Shown here piece after piece: positions 9,028 to 17,246 of a DNA stretch of 37,299 nt (positions are counted from its first letter, which is position 1; each line of letters starts with the position of its first letter). Source of the DNA: Sphingomonas sp. (GTDB lineage Bacteria > Pseudomonadota > Alphaproteobacteria > Sphingomonadales > Sphingomonadaceae). Both the position numbers and the translations under genes were made by a program. The DNA lies in NCBI GenBank assembly GCA_017849555.1, contig JAFIGU010000061.1:1-37299 (forward strand), given 5' to 3'. Under the pieces are notes generated by a model. The model ran no database searches, was not told the origin of the DNA, and worked only from the letters and a program-made list of their open reading frames with translations.

Positions 9028-10436
9028 GCTACCTCCCTTGCGACAGTTACATCGTCGAACGGCAGGACGAGATCACCGACGATCTGGCCCTGTTCATGCC
9101 CCTTGCCGGCGATCAGCACGATATCCTCCGCGCCGGCCATGCGGATCGCCTCGGCGATCGCGGTGCGGCGGTCGCCGATTTCGAGCGCGTTGGGCGCGCC
9201 CTCCAGAATGTCGGCGCGGATCGCCGCCGGATCTTCGCTGCGCGGATTATCGTCGGTGACGATCGCGATATCCGCCGCCGCGGCGGCGATCTGCCCCATC
9301 GGCTCGCGCTTGCCGGCGTCACGGTCGCCGCCGGCGCCGAACACCAGGATCAGCCGCCCCGCAACATGCGGGCGCAGCGCCGCGATCGCCGCCTCCAGCG
9401 CATCGGGGGTATGCGCATAATCGACATAGACCGGTGCGCCGCTGGGGGCGATCACCGCGCGTTCGAGCCGCCCGCGCACCGGCTGGAGCCGCGCCAGATT
9501 GGCGATCGTCGTCGCGACATCGCCTCCGGTGGCGATCACCAGCCCCGCCGCGACCAGGGCATTGGCCGCCTGATAGGCGCCGATCAGCGGCAGCGTCACC
9601 TTATGCTCGCGCCCCTCGGCGGCGATCACCAGCCCCTGCCCGAGCAAGGTCGGATCGCGCGACACCAGCCGCAGCGTGTCGCCATGTTCGCCGACCGTCA
9701 CCAGCTTGTTGCGGCGCGCGCGGGCGAGATCGATCACCCGTTCGGACTGCGGGTCGTCCACCCACACCACCGCGGTGCCGTCATCGCTCAGCACTTCGGA
9801 GAACAGCCGCAGCTTGGCGGTGAAATAGGCCGCCATGTCGCCGTGATAATCGAGGTGATCGCGGCTCAGATTGGTGAAGGCCGCCGCCGCCACCGGCACG
9901 CCCTCGGTGCGATATTGGCTGAGGCCGTGGCTCGACGCCTCGAATGCGAGATGCGTTACCCCCTCGCGCGCCAGCCCGGCGACATTGGAGAGGAAGGTCA
10001 CCACATCGGGGGTGGTGAGCCCGGTCGTCACCTGATCGTCTGCGGTCGAGACGCCCAGGGTGCCGATCGAGGCGGCATGATATCCGGCCATCCGCCACAG
10101 TTGGCGCGTCATCTCGACCGTGGAGGTCTTGCCGTTGGTACCGGTGACCGCCACCGACACCGCCGGAAACGGCGCGAAGAAGGTCGCGGCGAGCGCGGCG
10201 AAGGTGGCGCGCGGGTTGCTGCTCGCGATATGCGCCGCGCCTTCGACCGTCGCGCCCGGCCGCGCGACCACCGCGACTGCGCCGGCGGCGATCGCCGCGG
10301 GGATATAATCCTCGCCGTTGACGCGCTGGCCCTCGAACGCGCCGAACACATTGCCCGGCGCGACCTTGCGATGATCGATCGCGAAGCCGGTCACCTGCGC
10401 GGCTTCGTTTCCGCCGGTGATCTGGCCGAGCTTCAT
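9024..10436 (-). CDS. murE: UDP-MurNAc-tripeptide synthetase MurE (meso-DAP type)
   Basis: MurE adds meso-diaminopimelate to UDP-MurNAc-L-Ala-D-Glu. From the ATG at 10436, which overlaps the ftsI stop as ATGA, the product has 470 residues. It has the P-loop GTNGKTS (99-105), the SRDHLDYHGD motif (191-200), Lys208 in YFTAKLRLF (the usual carbamylated lysine) and DNPR at 396-399, the motif that selects meso-DAP over lysine. A longer in-frame start 42 bases upstream gives an unusual charged N-terminus and is less likely. The 3' end contains the ribosome-binding site of the small ORF that follows. Confidence 0.96.
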   Translation of the reverse strand: MKLGQITGGNEAAQVTGFAIDHRKVAPGNVFGAFEGQRVNGEDYIPAAIAAGAVAVVARPGATVEGAAHIASSNPRATFAALAATFFAPFPAVSVAVTGTNGKTSTVEMTRQLWRMAGYHAASIGTLGVSTADDQVTTGLTTPDVVTFLSNVAGLAREGVTHLAFEASSHGLSQYRTEGVPVAAAAFTNLSRDHLDYHGDMAAYFTAKLRLFSEVLSDDGTAVVWVDDPQSERVIDLARARRNKLVTVGEHGDTLRLVSRDPTLLGQGLVIAAEGREHKVTLPLIGAYQAANALVAAGLVIATGGDVATTIANLARLQPVRGRLERAVIAPSGAPVYVDYAHTPDALEAAIAALRPHVAGRLILVFGAGGDRDAGKREPMGQIAAAAADIAIVTDDNPRSEDPAAIRADILEGAPNALEIGDRRTAIAEAIRMAGAEDIVLIAGKGHEQGQIVGDLVLPFDDVTVAREVA

Positions 10437-12154
10437 TCCGCGCTCCCTTTTTCTTCTTTTTTGTTGGGCGCCTTCCACAGCAGCGGATTGAGGTCGCTTT
10501 CGTCGATGTCGCGATGATCATCGGGGATCACCCCGAGCAGCGCGCCGGTGCGGCTGACCACCCGGCTGACCACCGGGGCGACGGTATAGGCAGCGGTGGT
10601 CTGGAACGAATTGGCCTGCACGCGCTTGGCCGAATCCATCATCACGATCACGACATAGCGCGGCGCGTCCATCGGGAAGGCCGAGGCGAAGGTCGAGACG
10701 TTGGTGTTCCGGGCATAGCCGCCGCGCTGCGCCACCTCGGCGGTGCCGGTCTTGCCGCCGACACGATAACCCGGCGCCTCGCCGCGACGCCCGGTGCCGT
10801 CGAGCACGACGAGCCGCAGCAGCTGACGCATCCGGTCGCTGGTCGATTGCTGGAGCACGCGGCGCCCCTTGGCTTCATGCCCCGGCTGGGCCTTGAGCAG
10901 GGTCGCCGGGCGCCAGATCCCGCCGTTGACCAGCGCGGCATAGGCGCTCGCGAGGTGCAACGGGGTCACCGCGATGCCGTGGCCGTAAGCGGTGGTCATC
11001 ACCGTGGTGCGCGCCCAATAGGTCGGCCAGATCGGCCGCCCCTTTTCGACCAGTTCGATATCAGGCTTGGTGCTGAAGCCCAGCCGGCGGAACATCGTCT
11101 GCATCCGCTCCGCACCGACCTCATCGGCGATCCGCGCGGTGGCGATGTTCGACGAATAGATCAATGTTTCCGGGATGTTGAGCCAGCGCTTCTGCTCGTG
11201 CCCGCGATCGTCGTGGATCGTATAGCCGCCGACCTTGATCGGCGCGGTCGCATCGAACCGGCGGCTCATGTCGGTGACGACGCCGAAATCGATCGCCGCC
11301 GCCATCGCGATCGGCTTGAAGGTCGAGCCGAGCTCGTAGACCGACTGGGTGACGTTGTTGCGCAGCTCCTCGGTGCCGGCCATCCCGACGCGGTTGGGAT
11401 TGAAATAGGGCAAGGAGACCATCGCGATCACTTCGCCGGTGTGGACGTCGAGCACGATCCCGCCCGCGCCCTTGGCCTGCATGTCGTTCATCGCGCGGCC
11501 GAGTTCGCTTTCCATCGCGGCCTGCACGCGGCTGTCGATCGACAGCTGCACCGGGGTGCCGTTCTGCGCCGGATCGGTCAGCCGCGCGTTGAGCGCGCGC
11601 TCCATCCCGGCCATGCCCTTGCCGTCGGTCGAGAGATAGCCGAGCGCATGCGCGGCGAGCGACGATTGCGGATAGAGCCGCTGCGACTCCCGCTCGAACA
11701 CGATCCCCGGCTCGCCGATCGCATTGACCGCCTCGACCAAGGCGGGGCTGGCGCGGCGGTTGAGATAGGTGAACGATACCTTCTTGGTGATCTGCGCGTA
11801 GAACCATTGCTGGCTGCCGATATCGGGCATCAGATCGGCGAGCTTCTGCGCGATCTCGCTGCGGTCGCCGAGCAGGCGATCGGGATGGACGCCAATCGCC
11901 CAGGCGTCGATCGTCCGCGCGAGCGGCTCGCCGTTGCGATCGACGATATCGCCGCGCGGCGCGGCGCCGAGGATCGCGGGTCGCGTCGGCCGCCCCTCGA
12001 TCGCGAGCCACGCGAGCCGCCCGACGACCAAGGTCACCGCGGCGGCGAACAGCAGCATCAGCATCATCAGGCGCAGATGCTGCGTCGCGAGCAGCGCGTG
12101 GCGCGCCTCGCTGGCTTTTACCGATCGAGCAGGGCGCGCGACCAGCGAGGTCAA
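10433..12154 (-). CDS. ftsI: Septal transpeptidase FtsI (PBP3)
   Basis: FtsI is the class B penicillin-binding protein that cross-links septal peptidoglycan in partnership with FtsW. The 573-residue protein has a short cytoplasmic N-terminus, one membrane anchor at about 29-50, a pedimerisation/linker domain beginning with the RGDIVDRNGEPLA motif (67-80), and a transpeptidase domain. The active-site motifs are STFK (277-280, nucleophile Ser277), SSN (334-336) and KTG (468-470). The likely start is TTG at 12154, overlapping the ftsL stop as TTGA. The first internal ATG would fall inside the membrane anchor, so TTG is preferred. A rare start codon here could limit synthesis. Confidence 0.95.
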   Translation of the reverse strand: MTSLVARPARSVKASEARHALLATQHLRLMMLMLLFAAAVTLVVGRLAWLAIEGRPTRPAILGAAPRGDIVDRNGEPLARTIDAWAIGVHPDRLLGDRSEIAQKLADLMPDIGSQQWFYAQITKKVSFTYLNRRASPALVEAVNAIGEPGIVFERESQRLYPQSSLAAHALGYLSTDGKGMAGMERALNARLTDPAQNGTPVQLSIDSRVQAAMESELGRAMNDMQAKGAGGIVLDVHTGEVIAMVSLPYFNPNRVGMAGTEELRNNVTQSVYELGSTFKPIAMAAAIDFGVVTDMSRRFDATAPIKVGGYTIHDDRGHEQKRWLNIPETLIYSSNIATARIADEVGAERMQTMFRRLGFSTKPDIELVEKGRPIWPTYWARTTVMTTAYGHGIAVTPLHLASAYAALVNGGIWRPATLLKAQPGHEAKGRRVLQQSTSDRMRQLLRLVVLDGTGRRGEAPGYRVGGKTGTAEVAQRGGYARNTNVSTFASAFPMDAPRYVVIVMMDSAKRVQANSFQTTAAYTVAPVVSRVVSRTGALLGVIPDDHRDIDESDLNPLLWKAPNKKEEKGSAE

Positions 12155-12909
12155 CGCAGCCGCCGTGCCTCGGCGCGCGCGCCGCTCGCCAGATCGCCCA
12201 TCGTCGTGTCGCTGAGCAGCGACTTGTCGAGCATCGCCACCGCCTTCGCCTTGCGCGAGATCGGCGCGGACGAAGCCAGTTCGGCATGCATCACCACCGC
12301 CGCCGCGAGCTTCGGCGCGGGCCGGTCGGCCGCCGGCTTATCCTTCGCCTTGGCCTTGCGCGCCGCGACGGTCGCGTCGGCGAGATCGCCGTGCATCACC
12401 ACCGCCGGGATCAGCCGCGGCGCGGCATCGCCGCTATGCGCCGACACCTTCATCAAGGTCGCGGGCCGCGCGGCGGCGACCGCCACCGCGGGGGCCTCGT
12501 CGATCACCGGCGCCGGCGCAGCAGCGCGGACCGGCCCCGGCGACGACGGCACGAGCAGCGACGCGGTGCGCACTGCGCCCTGCTGCTGGCCCGGGACCTG
12601 CGCCGGGACGCCACGGTCGAAGCTGATCGAGGCGAGCTGCCCCTCGTCACGCACGAACTGGCCGGCGGTCGGCGAGGCGAGCGCCAGCGTGTCGCCGTTC
12701 CAGCGTTCGAGCTGGGTCAGGTTGGAGCGCACGTCGAACTCGGTCTCCAGCGCGCGGATATCGCGCTGGGCGAGGCCGATGCGGACATTGACCTGCTCGA
12801 GCCGCTTGCGCTCGGCCGCGACCTGAAGCGAGACCAGATAGAAGCCCAGCGACACGATCACCACGCCGCCGAACCAACCCAGACCTTTCAATCGATACGT
12901 CGCTGCCAT
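12151..12909 (-). CDS. ftsL: FtsL-like division protein with long repeat-bearing C-terminus
   Basis: Position between rsmH and ftsI, a single membrane segment (about 12-30) and a following heptad-like stretch (about 33-70) identify this as FtsL, which recruits and activates FtsW-FtsI through a periplasmic coiled coil. At 252 residues it is about twice the usual FtsL length. Residues from about 100 onward form an Ala/Pro-rich tail. That tail holds two related segments: AVVMHGDLA followed by RKAKA (169-188) and AVVMHAELA followed by RKAKA (204-223). No FtsL family member known to me has this repeat, so its role is unknown. The start lies two bases after the rsmH TAA. Confidence 0.8.
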   Translation of the reverse strand: MAATYRLKGLGWFGGVVIVSLGFYLVSLQVAAERKRLEQVNVRIGLAQRDIRALETEFDVRSNLTQLERWNGDTLALASPTAGQFVRDEGQLASISFDRGVPAQVPGQQQGAVRTASLLVPSSPGPVRAAAPAPVIDEAPAVAVAAARPATLMKVSAHSGDAAPRLIPAVVMHGDLADATVAARKAKAKDKPAADRPAPKLAAAVVMHAELASSAPISRKAKAVAMLDKSLLSDTTMGDLASGARAEARRLR

Positions 12910-12911
12910 CG

Positions 12912-13871
12912 TTACGCCTCCACAAACTCGACACCGGCATCCCAGGCCGCGGCGGCGGTGCGCCGCGCGGTGCGCAGCGTCGCCGACCGCGCCCTGGGGT
13001 TGCGTGCCACTTCCGCCGCGCTCGGGCGCACTGCCTTCGCCGCCGGCTCGAAACTCGGGGACCGCGCCTCGCGCGCTTCCGGCCGGTGCCGCGACCCCGC
13101 CGGGGTCGATCCGCTGCGCTCACGCAGGAAGCGCTTCACCAGCCGGTCCTCCAGGCTGTGAAACGTCACCACCGCCAGCCGCCCGCCCGGCGCCAGCACC
13201 CGCTCCGCCGCGGCGAGCCCGCGGGCGAGCTCCTCCAGTTCGCGGTTCACATGGATGCGGATCGCCTGGAAAGCGCGCGTCGCCGGATCCTTCTTGTCGT
13301 GCGGCCGATGCCCCAGCGCACGCCGCACGACCTGCGCCAGCGCGCCGGTGGTGGTCAGCGGGCGCGCCGCGACGATCGCCTTCGCCACGCGGCGCGAACG
13401 CGGCTCCTCGCCGTAACGCCACAGCACGTCGGCGATCAGCGCCTCGTCCGCGGTGTTGACGAAATCGGCCGCCGACGGCCCCGATTGCGACATGCGCATG
13501 TCGAGCGGCCCGTCGCCCTGGAAGGAGAAGCCGCGCTCAGGCCGGTCGAGCTGCATCGACGAGACGCCGATATCCATCACCACGCCATCGACCGGGGGCA
13601 CGCCGCGCGCATCGAGCTCGCCGGCCAGGGCGGAAAATTCGGCCGGCACGAGGATCAGGCCGGCTTCGGCGCTTTCCAGCGCACGCCCGGCGGCGATCGC
13701 ATCGGGGTCGCGATCGAAGGCGAACACCCGCGCGCCCTTTGCCAGCAGCGCGCGGGTGTAGCCCCCCGCGCCGAAGGTCGCGTCGACCATCGTCTCACCG
13801 GGCGCCGGGGCAAGCGCCGCCAGCACCTCGTCGAGCAGCACCGGGATATGGGGGTCGGCCGGCGCGGTCAC
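12912..13871 (-). CDS. rsmH: 16S rRNA (cytosine(1402)-N(4))-methyltransferase RsmH
   Basis: RsmH (formerly MraW) uses SAM to methylate N4 of C1402 in the 16S rRNA decoding centre. The 319-residue protein shows [10 protein letters not shown] (8-17), the SAM-binding [10 protein letters not shown] (30-39), [20 protein letters not shown] and GPLDMRM, then the [13 protein letters not shown] region and a basic C-terminus. All are family hallmarks. It starts with GTG overlapping the mraZ stop as GTGA. It is the second gene of the dcw cluster in nearly all bacteria. Confidence 0.97.
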   Translation of the reverse strand: MTAPADPHIPVLLDEVLAALAPAPGETMVDATFGAGGYTRALLAKGARVFAFDRDPDAIAAGRALESAEAGLILVPAEFSALAGELDARGVPPVDGVVMDIGVSSMQLDRPERGFSFQGDGPLDMRMSQSGPSAADFVNTADEALIADVLWRYGEEPRSRRVAKAIVAARPLTTTGALAQVVRRALGHRPHDKKDPATRAFQAIRIHVNRELEELARGLAAAERVLAPGGRLAVVTFHSLEDRLVKRFLRERSGSTPAGSRHRPEAREARSPSFEPAAKAVRPSAAEVARNPRARSATLRTARRTAAAAWDAGVEFVEA

Positions 13872-14368
13872 AGCGCATACCCCTTTTCCTCGCAGGCGAA
13901 CTCGACATATTCCTTGAGGAACGGGTCGATTCCCGGCGTCTCGATCAGGATCTTCGGGCTCCAGATCGTGATCCAGTGGAACGATCCGTAGAAGACGGCG
14001 AGCGTGTCGATCCGCGCATATTTGCGCTCGAACGCCGGCATGATGAACCGCCCGCTGCCGTCGAACGGCAAGGGCTCGGCACCGCCGGCGCGATCGAGGA
14101 TATTGTAATCGGTGCGCCCGCTCTTCTCGAACTGCGCGGCATCGAGCTGCTCGAGCCGCGCCTTCCAGAAGGGCACGAACTTCGGATCGTAGGCGATCAG
14201 GCAGCGATGCTCGGGGTGCGGGGCAATGATGACGGTGCCGCCGTCCTTGCCGTCTTCGCGCGGGGAATTCTTCGCGAGCATGGCGCGCAGGGTGTTCGGG
14301 ATGGCAACCCGCGACTTCTCGTCGACGAGCGCGATACCCTTTCCCTGATAGTCGACCCTTTCCGACAC
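13868..14368 (-). CDS. mraZ: Transcriptional regulator MraZ
   Basis: MraZ is a DNA-binding protein with two AbrB/SpoVT-like half-domains. It forms ring-shaped oligomers and represses its own dcw promoter in E. coli. Both signature turns are present: DEKSRVAIP near the N-terminus and [10 protein letters not shown] in the second half. I chose GTG at 14368 (166 residues, beginning [10 protein letters not shown] after Met) because GAGGTG lies at suitable spacing just upstream. A GTG at 14419 would add 17 residues but has no such site. It is the first gene of the cluster. Phased G-tracts upstream are plausible operators. Confidence 0.92.
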   Translation of the reverse strand: MSERVDYQGKGIALVDEKSRVAIPNTLRAMLAKNSPREDGKDGGTVIIAPHPEHRCLIAYDPKFVPFWKARLEQLDAAQFEKSGRTDYNILDRAGGAEPLPFDGSGRFIMPAFERKYARIDTLAVFYGSFHWITIWSPKILIETPGIDPFLKEYVEFACEEKGYAL

Positions 14369-14472
14369 GCCCACCTCACCCGGCGACGGACGCGCTTCTC
14401 CGGCCCGGAAATCGGCCACCCCGGCCGCCCGGTGCTTGCGAAGATTGAATACAGCGAGTCCGCCCCTCTGCA

Positions 14473-14492
14473 GCTCTGATAGATATCAGGGC
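14473..14492. promoter_or_regulatory. Inverted repeat, possible operator before mraZ
   Basis: GCTCTGATA and TATCAGGGC form a 9-bp inverted repeat (8 of 9 matched) with a 2-base spacer, just over 100 bp upstream of the mraZ start. Its size and symmetry fit a dimeric regulator or a nucleoid-protein site. No regulator is identified. Confidence 0.4.
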
Positions 14493-14497
14493 TCTTC

Positions 14498-14531
14498 GGG
14501 GATGGGAAGGGAAATCTGGGGTAAGTCGGGG
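14498..14531. promoter_or_regulatory. Phased G-tract cluster A (possible MraZ boxes)
   Basis: G-tracts begin at 14498, 14509, 14518 and 14528 on the plus strand, about one helical turn apart, with an extra GGG at 14504. Several fit (T/C)GGGG(A/T)A. E. coli MraZ binds TGGGN repeats with 5-base spacers, which gives the same 10-bp period. The array sits about 130-160 bp upstream of the mraZ start. Orientation relative to the gene is opposite (C-tracts on the coding strand), so assignment to MraZ is an inference. Confidence 0.5.
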
Positions 14532-14624
14532 AAAACGCGCCTAATCGGGGGGTTTTCCTCCCTCGAACATGGGCGCGGGGCAATGTTGTTCCACTTCCGT
14601 TCGCGCAATGAGGGCGCCGGAATC

Positions 14625-14667
14625 GGGGACAATTGGGGAAACGGGGGCGATTTCCCCATTTTTCCCC
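14625..14667. promoter_or_regulatory. Phased G-tract cluster B with inverted half
   Basis: GGGG begins at 14625 and 14635 and GGGGG at 14643, followed by CCCC at 14654 and 14664, so five tracts are spaced 8-11 bp. The last two are inverted relative to the first three, and TGGGGAAA / TTTCCCCA form arms of a palindrome. Like cluster A it lies only upstream of mraZ, which suggests a second, distal operator. A looping arrangement is conceivable but unproven. Confidence 0.45.
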
Positions 14668-14760
14668 GGCGATCGCGCGGACATCGTGGAATCAGTCGTC
14701 ATGTCGGATCAGCTCCGGCTGACGGCCAAGGGAAGCAGCGGATCGTGCTGCATCGGGCGC

Positions 14761-15066
14761 TCAGTGGTGCGGCGTGGCCGGCGCGGCGCCGTTGGTCGTG
14801 GCGGGCGCGACGCCGAGTTCGGCGAGCGGCTCGTTCGGCGCGGTCGCGGCCGGGACGGTATTGTTGGCCAGCGTCATATTGGCGACCGCCTCCGCCTTCG
14901 GGGCGTCGATCGTCGCGACGGGCTTCTCGTGGCTCGCCGCGCTGAAGATCGCGCTGGCGAGCCCGATCAGCAGCACGACCGCGGCAAGGCCGATCATGCC
15001 GACGCGCACGCGCTGTGCCGTCTGGTTCGCTGCTGTCTGATTAGGGGTAGGTATTTCGGTCTTCAT
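14761..15066 (-). CDS. Small single-pass membrane protein, unknown function
   Basis: This 101-residue protein has a polar N-terminus, one hydrophobic segment at about 23-45 and an Ala/Pro/Thr-rich, probably periplasmic tail ending in TPHH. I do not recognise the family. It lies on the same strand as mraZ, about 390 bases upstream, and downstream of the cysteine synthase gene. Its own start is an ATG at 15066, about 50 bases from the cysteine synthase stop, so the two may be co-transcribed. Base composition matches the surroundings. Confidence 0.65.
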   Translation of the reverse strand: MKTEIPTPNQTAANQTAQRVRVGMIGLAAVVLLIGLASAIFSAASHEKPVATIDAPKAEAVANMTLANNTVPAATAPNEPLAELGVAPATTNGAAPATPHH

Positions 15067-15116
15067 CCGTCGCGCGAGGGTAACGCAACATCGTGCCTTT
15101 GTCGAATTTTACAATG

Positions 15117-16094
15117 TTATCCGCGCTGCAAGCCTTTGTCGGCGAGCCATTCCGGGTTGTAGAGCGTGGAAAGGTAACGGAAACCCGTATCGCACAGGAT
15201 CGTCGCGATCCGCTTGCCCGGCCCCAGCTCGCGCGCGAGGCGCACCGCGCCGGCGACATTGATCCCCGACGACAGGCCGAGGCACAGCCCCTCCTCGTCG
15301 AGCAGCCGCGCCACCCAGTCGAGCCCTTCCTGATCGGGGATGCGGAATTGCGTGTCGACCGGCGCGCCCTCCAGATTGGCGGTGATCCGCCCCTGCCCGA
15401 TCCCTTCGGCGACCGACGACCCTTCGGCCTTCAGTTCGCCGCAGGCGTAATAGGAATAGAGCGCGGCGCCAAAGGGGTCGCTCAGCGCGATCGTCACCTT
15501 CTCGTCCTTCGCCTTGAGCCCCATGCCGACCCCGGCAAAGGTGCCCCCGGTGCCGACCGCGCAGGTGAAGCCGTCGACGCGCCCGTCCATCTGCGCCCAG
15601 ATCTCCTCGGCGGTGCCCGCGATATGCGCCTTGCGGTTGGCGATATTGTCGAACTGATTGGCCCAGATCGCGCCCGGCGTCGCCTCGGCGATGCGGCGTG
15701 AGGTGTGGACGAAATGATATTGGCTCGAATAGGGCGCCGCCGGCACCGTCACCAGCTCCGCCCCCAAGGCGCGCAGCGTATCCATCTTCTCGCGCGACTG
15801 GGTGTCGGGCATCACGATGATCGTGCGATAGCCCTTGGCATTGGCGACCAGCGCCAGCCCGATCCCGGTATTGCCCGCGGTGCCCTCGACGATCGTCCCG
15901 CCGGGCTTGAGCTGGCCGCGCGCCTCGGCATCCTCGACGATGAACAGGGCCGCGCGATCCTTCACGCTGGCGCCGGGGTTGGCGAATTCGCATTTGCCGA
16001 AAATGTCGCAGCCGGTCTCCTCGCTCGGGCCTTTCAGCCGGACGAGCGGGGTGTTGCCGATCAGCGCAAGCGTGTCGCGGGCGGTGGTGAGCAT
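15117..16094 (-). CDS. Cysteine synthase A (O-acetylserine sulfhydrylase-like)
   Basis: This fold-type II PLP enzyme most likely makes cysteine from O-acetylserine and sulfide. The 325-residue protein has IGNTPLVRL near the N-terminus, NPGASVKDR with the PLP lysine at 45, the GTAGNTG substrate-binding loop (71-77), VGTGGTFAGVG for PLP phosphate binding, and LGLSSGINVAG near the C-terminus. The EGTAGNTGIGLA variant is typical of an alphaproteobacterial subgroup annotated as cysteine synthase A, so cysK is plausible. A cystathionine beta-synthase-like role cannot be excluded. ATG at 16094 was chosen because the family N-terminus starts close to it; an extension to 16130 is possible. Confidence 0.88.
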   Translation of the reverse strand: MLTTARDTLALIGNTPLVRLKGPSEETGCDIFGKCEFANPGASVKDRAALFIVEDAEARGQLKPGGTIVEGTAGNTGIGLALVANAKGYRTIIVMPDTQSREKMDTLRALGAELVTVPAAPYSSQYHFVHTSRRIAEATPGAIWANQFDNIANRKAHIAGTAEEIWAQMDGRVDGFTCAVGTGGTFAGVGMGLKAKDEKVTIALSDPFGAALYSYYACGELKAEGSSVAEGIGQGRITANLEGAPVDTQFRIPDQEGLDWVARLLDEEGLCLGLSSGINVAGAVRLARELGPGKRIATILCDTGFRYLSTLYNPEWLADKGLQRG

Positions 16095-16171
16095 GACGCA
16101 TGAAATGGCGCGCCCGGCGCCGCGTGGCAACCTCGCTCGGACTTTCAGGGGCTAAAGACAGCGCGATTGCG

Positions 16172-16202
16172 CCGTCGCCCCGGTCTTGAGCCCAGGCGAC
16201 GG
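16172..16202. repeat. 8-bp inverted repeat before the DNA glycosylase gene
   Basis: CCGTCGCC (16172-16179) pairs with GGCGACGG (16195-16202). The 3' arm touches the purine-rich GGAGAG that precedes the glycosylase start, so a hairpin in the leader could restrict ribosome access. It could equally be a remnant of an intergenic repeat. Confidence 0.35.
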
Positions 16203-16218
16203 AGAGTTAGACTTTGGC

Positions 16219-16707
16219 ATGACACGGAAATCATCCTTTCCCCCGGTCGTCGACCAGCACACGCGGCTGCTGATCCTCGGCAGCCTGCCCGGCGAGCGCA
16301 GCCTGGCGGAGCAGCGCTATTATGCGCATCCGCAGAATCAGTTCTGGCGACTGGTCGGCCATGCGATCGGCCGCGACCTCGCGACGCTGCGCTATGAAGC
16401 GCGACTCGCCGCGCTGCGCGAGGCGCGGATCGGGCTGTGGGACGTGATCGCCTCCGCCCGCCGCATCGGCAGCACCGACGCCGCGATCCGCGAACATGAC
16501 GCCAATGACCTCACCACCCTGACCGACTCGCTGCCCGATCTGCGCGCGGTGGCGTTCAACGGCGGCACCGCGCTGCGGCTCGGCCGCCCGCTGCTCGCGG
16601 GGCGCGATCTGGCGCTGGTCGCGCTGCCCTCGTCGAGCCCGCTCCACACGGTGAAAATCGAGCTCAAACAGCCGCAATGGGATGCGCTGGCCGGGTTTCT
16701 CGCATGA
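16219..16707 (+). CDS. Hypoxanthine-DNA glycosylase (UDG superfamily, family 6)
   Basis: The 162-residue protein matches the small UDG-superfamily enzymes that excise deaminated adenine (hypoxanthine) from DNA. Motif 1 is ILGSLPGERSL (19-29), followed by YYAHPQNQFWR (34-44), FNGG (113-116) and the late LPSSSPLHT motif (136-144). The NQFW and SSSP pattern favours family 6 (DNA-deoxyinosine glycosylase) over the mismatch-specific Mug/TDG or classical UDG families. It initiates base excision repair. The ATG at 16219 leaves the usual short N-terminus before motif 1; a TTG 33 bases upstream is less likely. It is divergent from the cysteine synthase gene. Confidence 0.85.
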   Translation: MTRKSSFPPVVDQHTRLLILGSLPGERSLAEQRYYAHPQNQFWRLVGHAIGRDLATLRYEARLAALREARIGLWDVIASARRIGSTDAAIREHDANDLTTLTDSLPDLRAVAFNGGTALRLGRPLLAGRDLALVALPSSSPLHTVKIELKQPQWDALAGFLA

Positions 16708-16766
16708 TTGCGCGGCAAAACGAGACATTTGGGGCATAAATATTGTCGCGAATCGGTTTTGCCGCC

Positions 16767-16794
16767 TTGACGATAGCCCCGCCGCGGGTATGGC
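16767..16794 (+). promoter_or_regulatory. Candidate sigma-70 promoter for the lipoprotein gene
   Basis: TTGACG (16767-16772) and TATGGC (16789-16794) are separated by 16 bp. Transcription would start a few bases before the ATG at 16806, giving a leaderless or almost leaderless mRNA. That fits the absence of a Shine-Dalgarno sequence there. The -10 match is weak. Confidence 0.35.
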
Positions 16795-16805
16795 GTCGCG
16801 ACGCT

Positions 16806-17192
16806 ATGAAGACCCTTTTCCTCGTTCCCGCCGCCGTCGCGCTGGTCGCGCTTTCCGCCTGCAATTCGAAGCCGGAAAAGGCCGAAGTGATCGACACCAA
16901 CCCCGATCCCATGGCCGCTCAGCTCGCCAACAAGGGCGCTGTCGAGCTGCCGCCGGCGATCAAGGCTGAAAAGACCTTCCGCTGCAAGGACAACAGCCTC
17001 GTCTATGTCACCTTCTTCCAGGGCGACAAGCAGGCGATCGTCAAGACCAAGAAGGACGGCGCGCCGACCACGCTGAAGGCCGAGAAGGCGGGCGATCCGC
17101 TGGTCGCCGAGGGTGGCTGGAAGCTGACCGGCGATCCGTCGCACATCACGCTGACCGCGGGTGGCAAGGGCGAGCAGAGCTGCAAGTCCTAA
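16806..17192 (+). CDS. MliC-like lipoprotein
   Basis: The 128-residue protein begins with a short signal peptide ending in the lipobox LSAC, so it should be lipidated and sorted to an envelope membrane. The C-terminal half has the cysteine and aromatic spacing of membrane-bound C-type lysozyme inhibitors: FRCKDNSLVYVTF, then AIVKTKKDG, a central Trp in GGWKL, and a final Cys in EQSCKS, which could form a disulfide with the first. Similarity is by pattern only, so lysozyme inhibition is an inference. An upstream in-frame start would place 21 residues before the signal peptide and is rejected. A strong terminator follows. Confidence 0.75.
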   Translation: MKTLFLVPAAVALVALSACNSKPEKAEVIDTNPDPMAAQLANKGAVELPPAIKAEKTFRCKDNSLVYVTFFQGDKQAIVKTKKDGAPTTLKAEKAGDPLVAEGGWKLTGDPSHITLTAGGKGEQSCKS

Positions 17193-17215
17193 CCGGTCGA
17201 CATTTCCCATCACAC

Positions 17216-17246
17216 GGGCTGGCGTAGCGATACGCCGGCCCTTTTT
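17216..17246 (+). terminator. Intrinsic terminator after the lipoprotein gene
   Basis: An 11-bp stem (one G-U pair) is closed by a GCGA tetraloop and followed by five T at 17242-17246. It begins 24 bases after the lipoprotein stop. This is a textbook Rho-independent terminator and separates that gene from the ParA-type gene. Confidence 0.85.

Larger units (their letters stand above)
14369..14760. other. Regulatory intergenic region upstream of mraZ
   Basis: About 390 bases without a convincing gene separate the mraZ start from the end of the small membrane protein gene, which is on the same strand. The promoter of the whole dcw cluster is expected here. The region contains an inverted repeat (14473-14492) and two clusters of G-tracts (14498-14531 and 14625-14667). 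I could not assign -35/-10 elements with confidence. Confidence 0.6.

Noticed and set aside
10514..12826. Plus-strand frame of 770 codons opposite ftsI and ftsL
   Set aside because: It is exactly antisense to two well-supported essential genes. In high-GC DNA this phase rarely meets stops, and the product is His/Asp/Arg/Gly-rich without recognisable domains.
14625..14667. G-quadruplex at the G-tract cluster
   Set aside because: Tracts are separated by 4-6 bases with one strand switch; a helical-phase operator explains the regular spacing better. Not excluded.
14436..15162. Plus-strand frames across the mraZ upstream region and the small membrane-protein gene
   Set aside because: They run antisense to the small membrane protein and through G-tract DNA; products are low-complexity.
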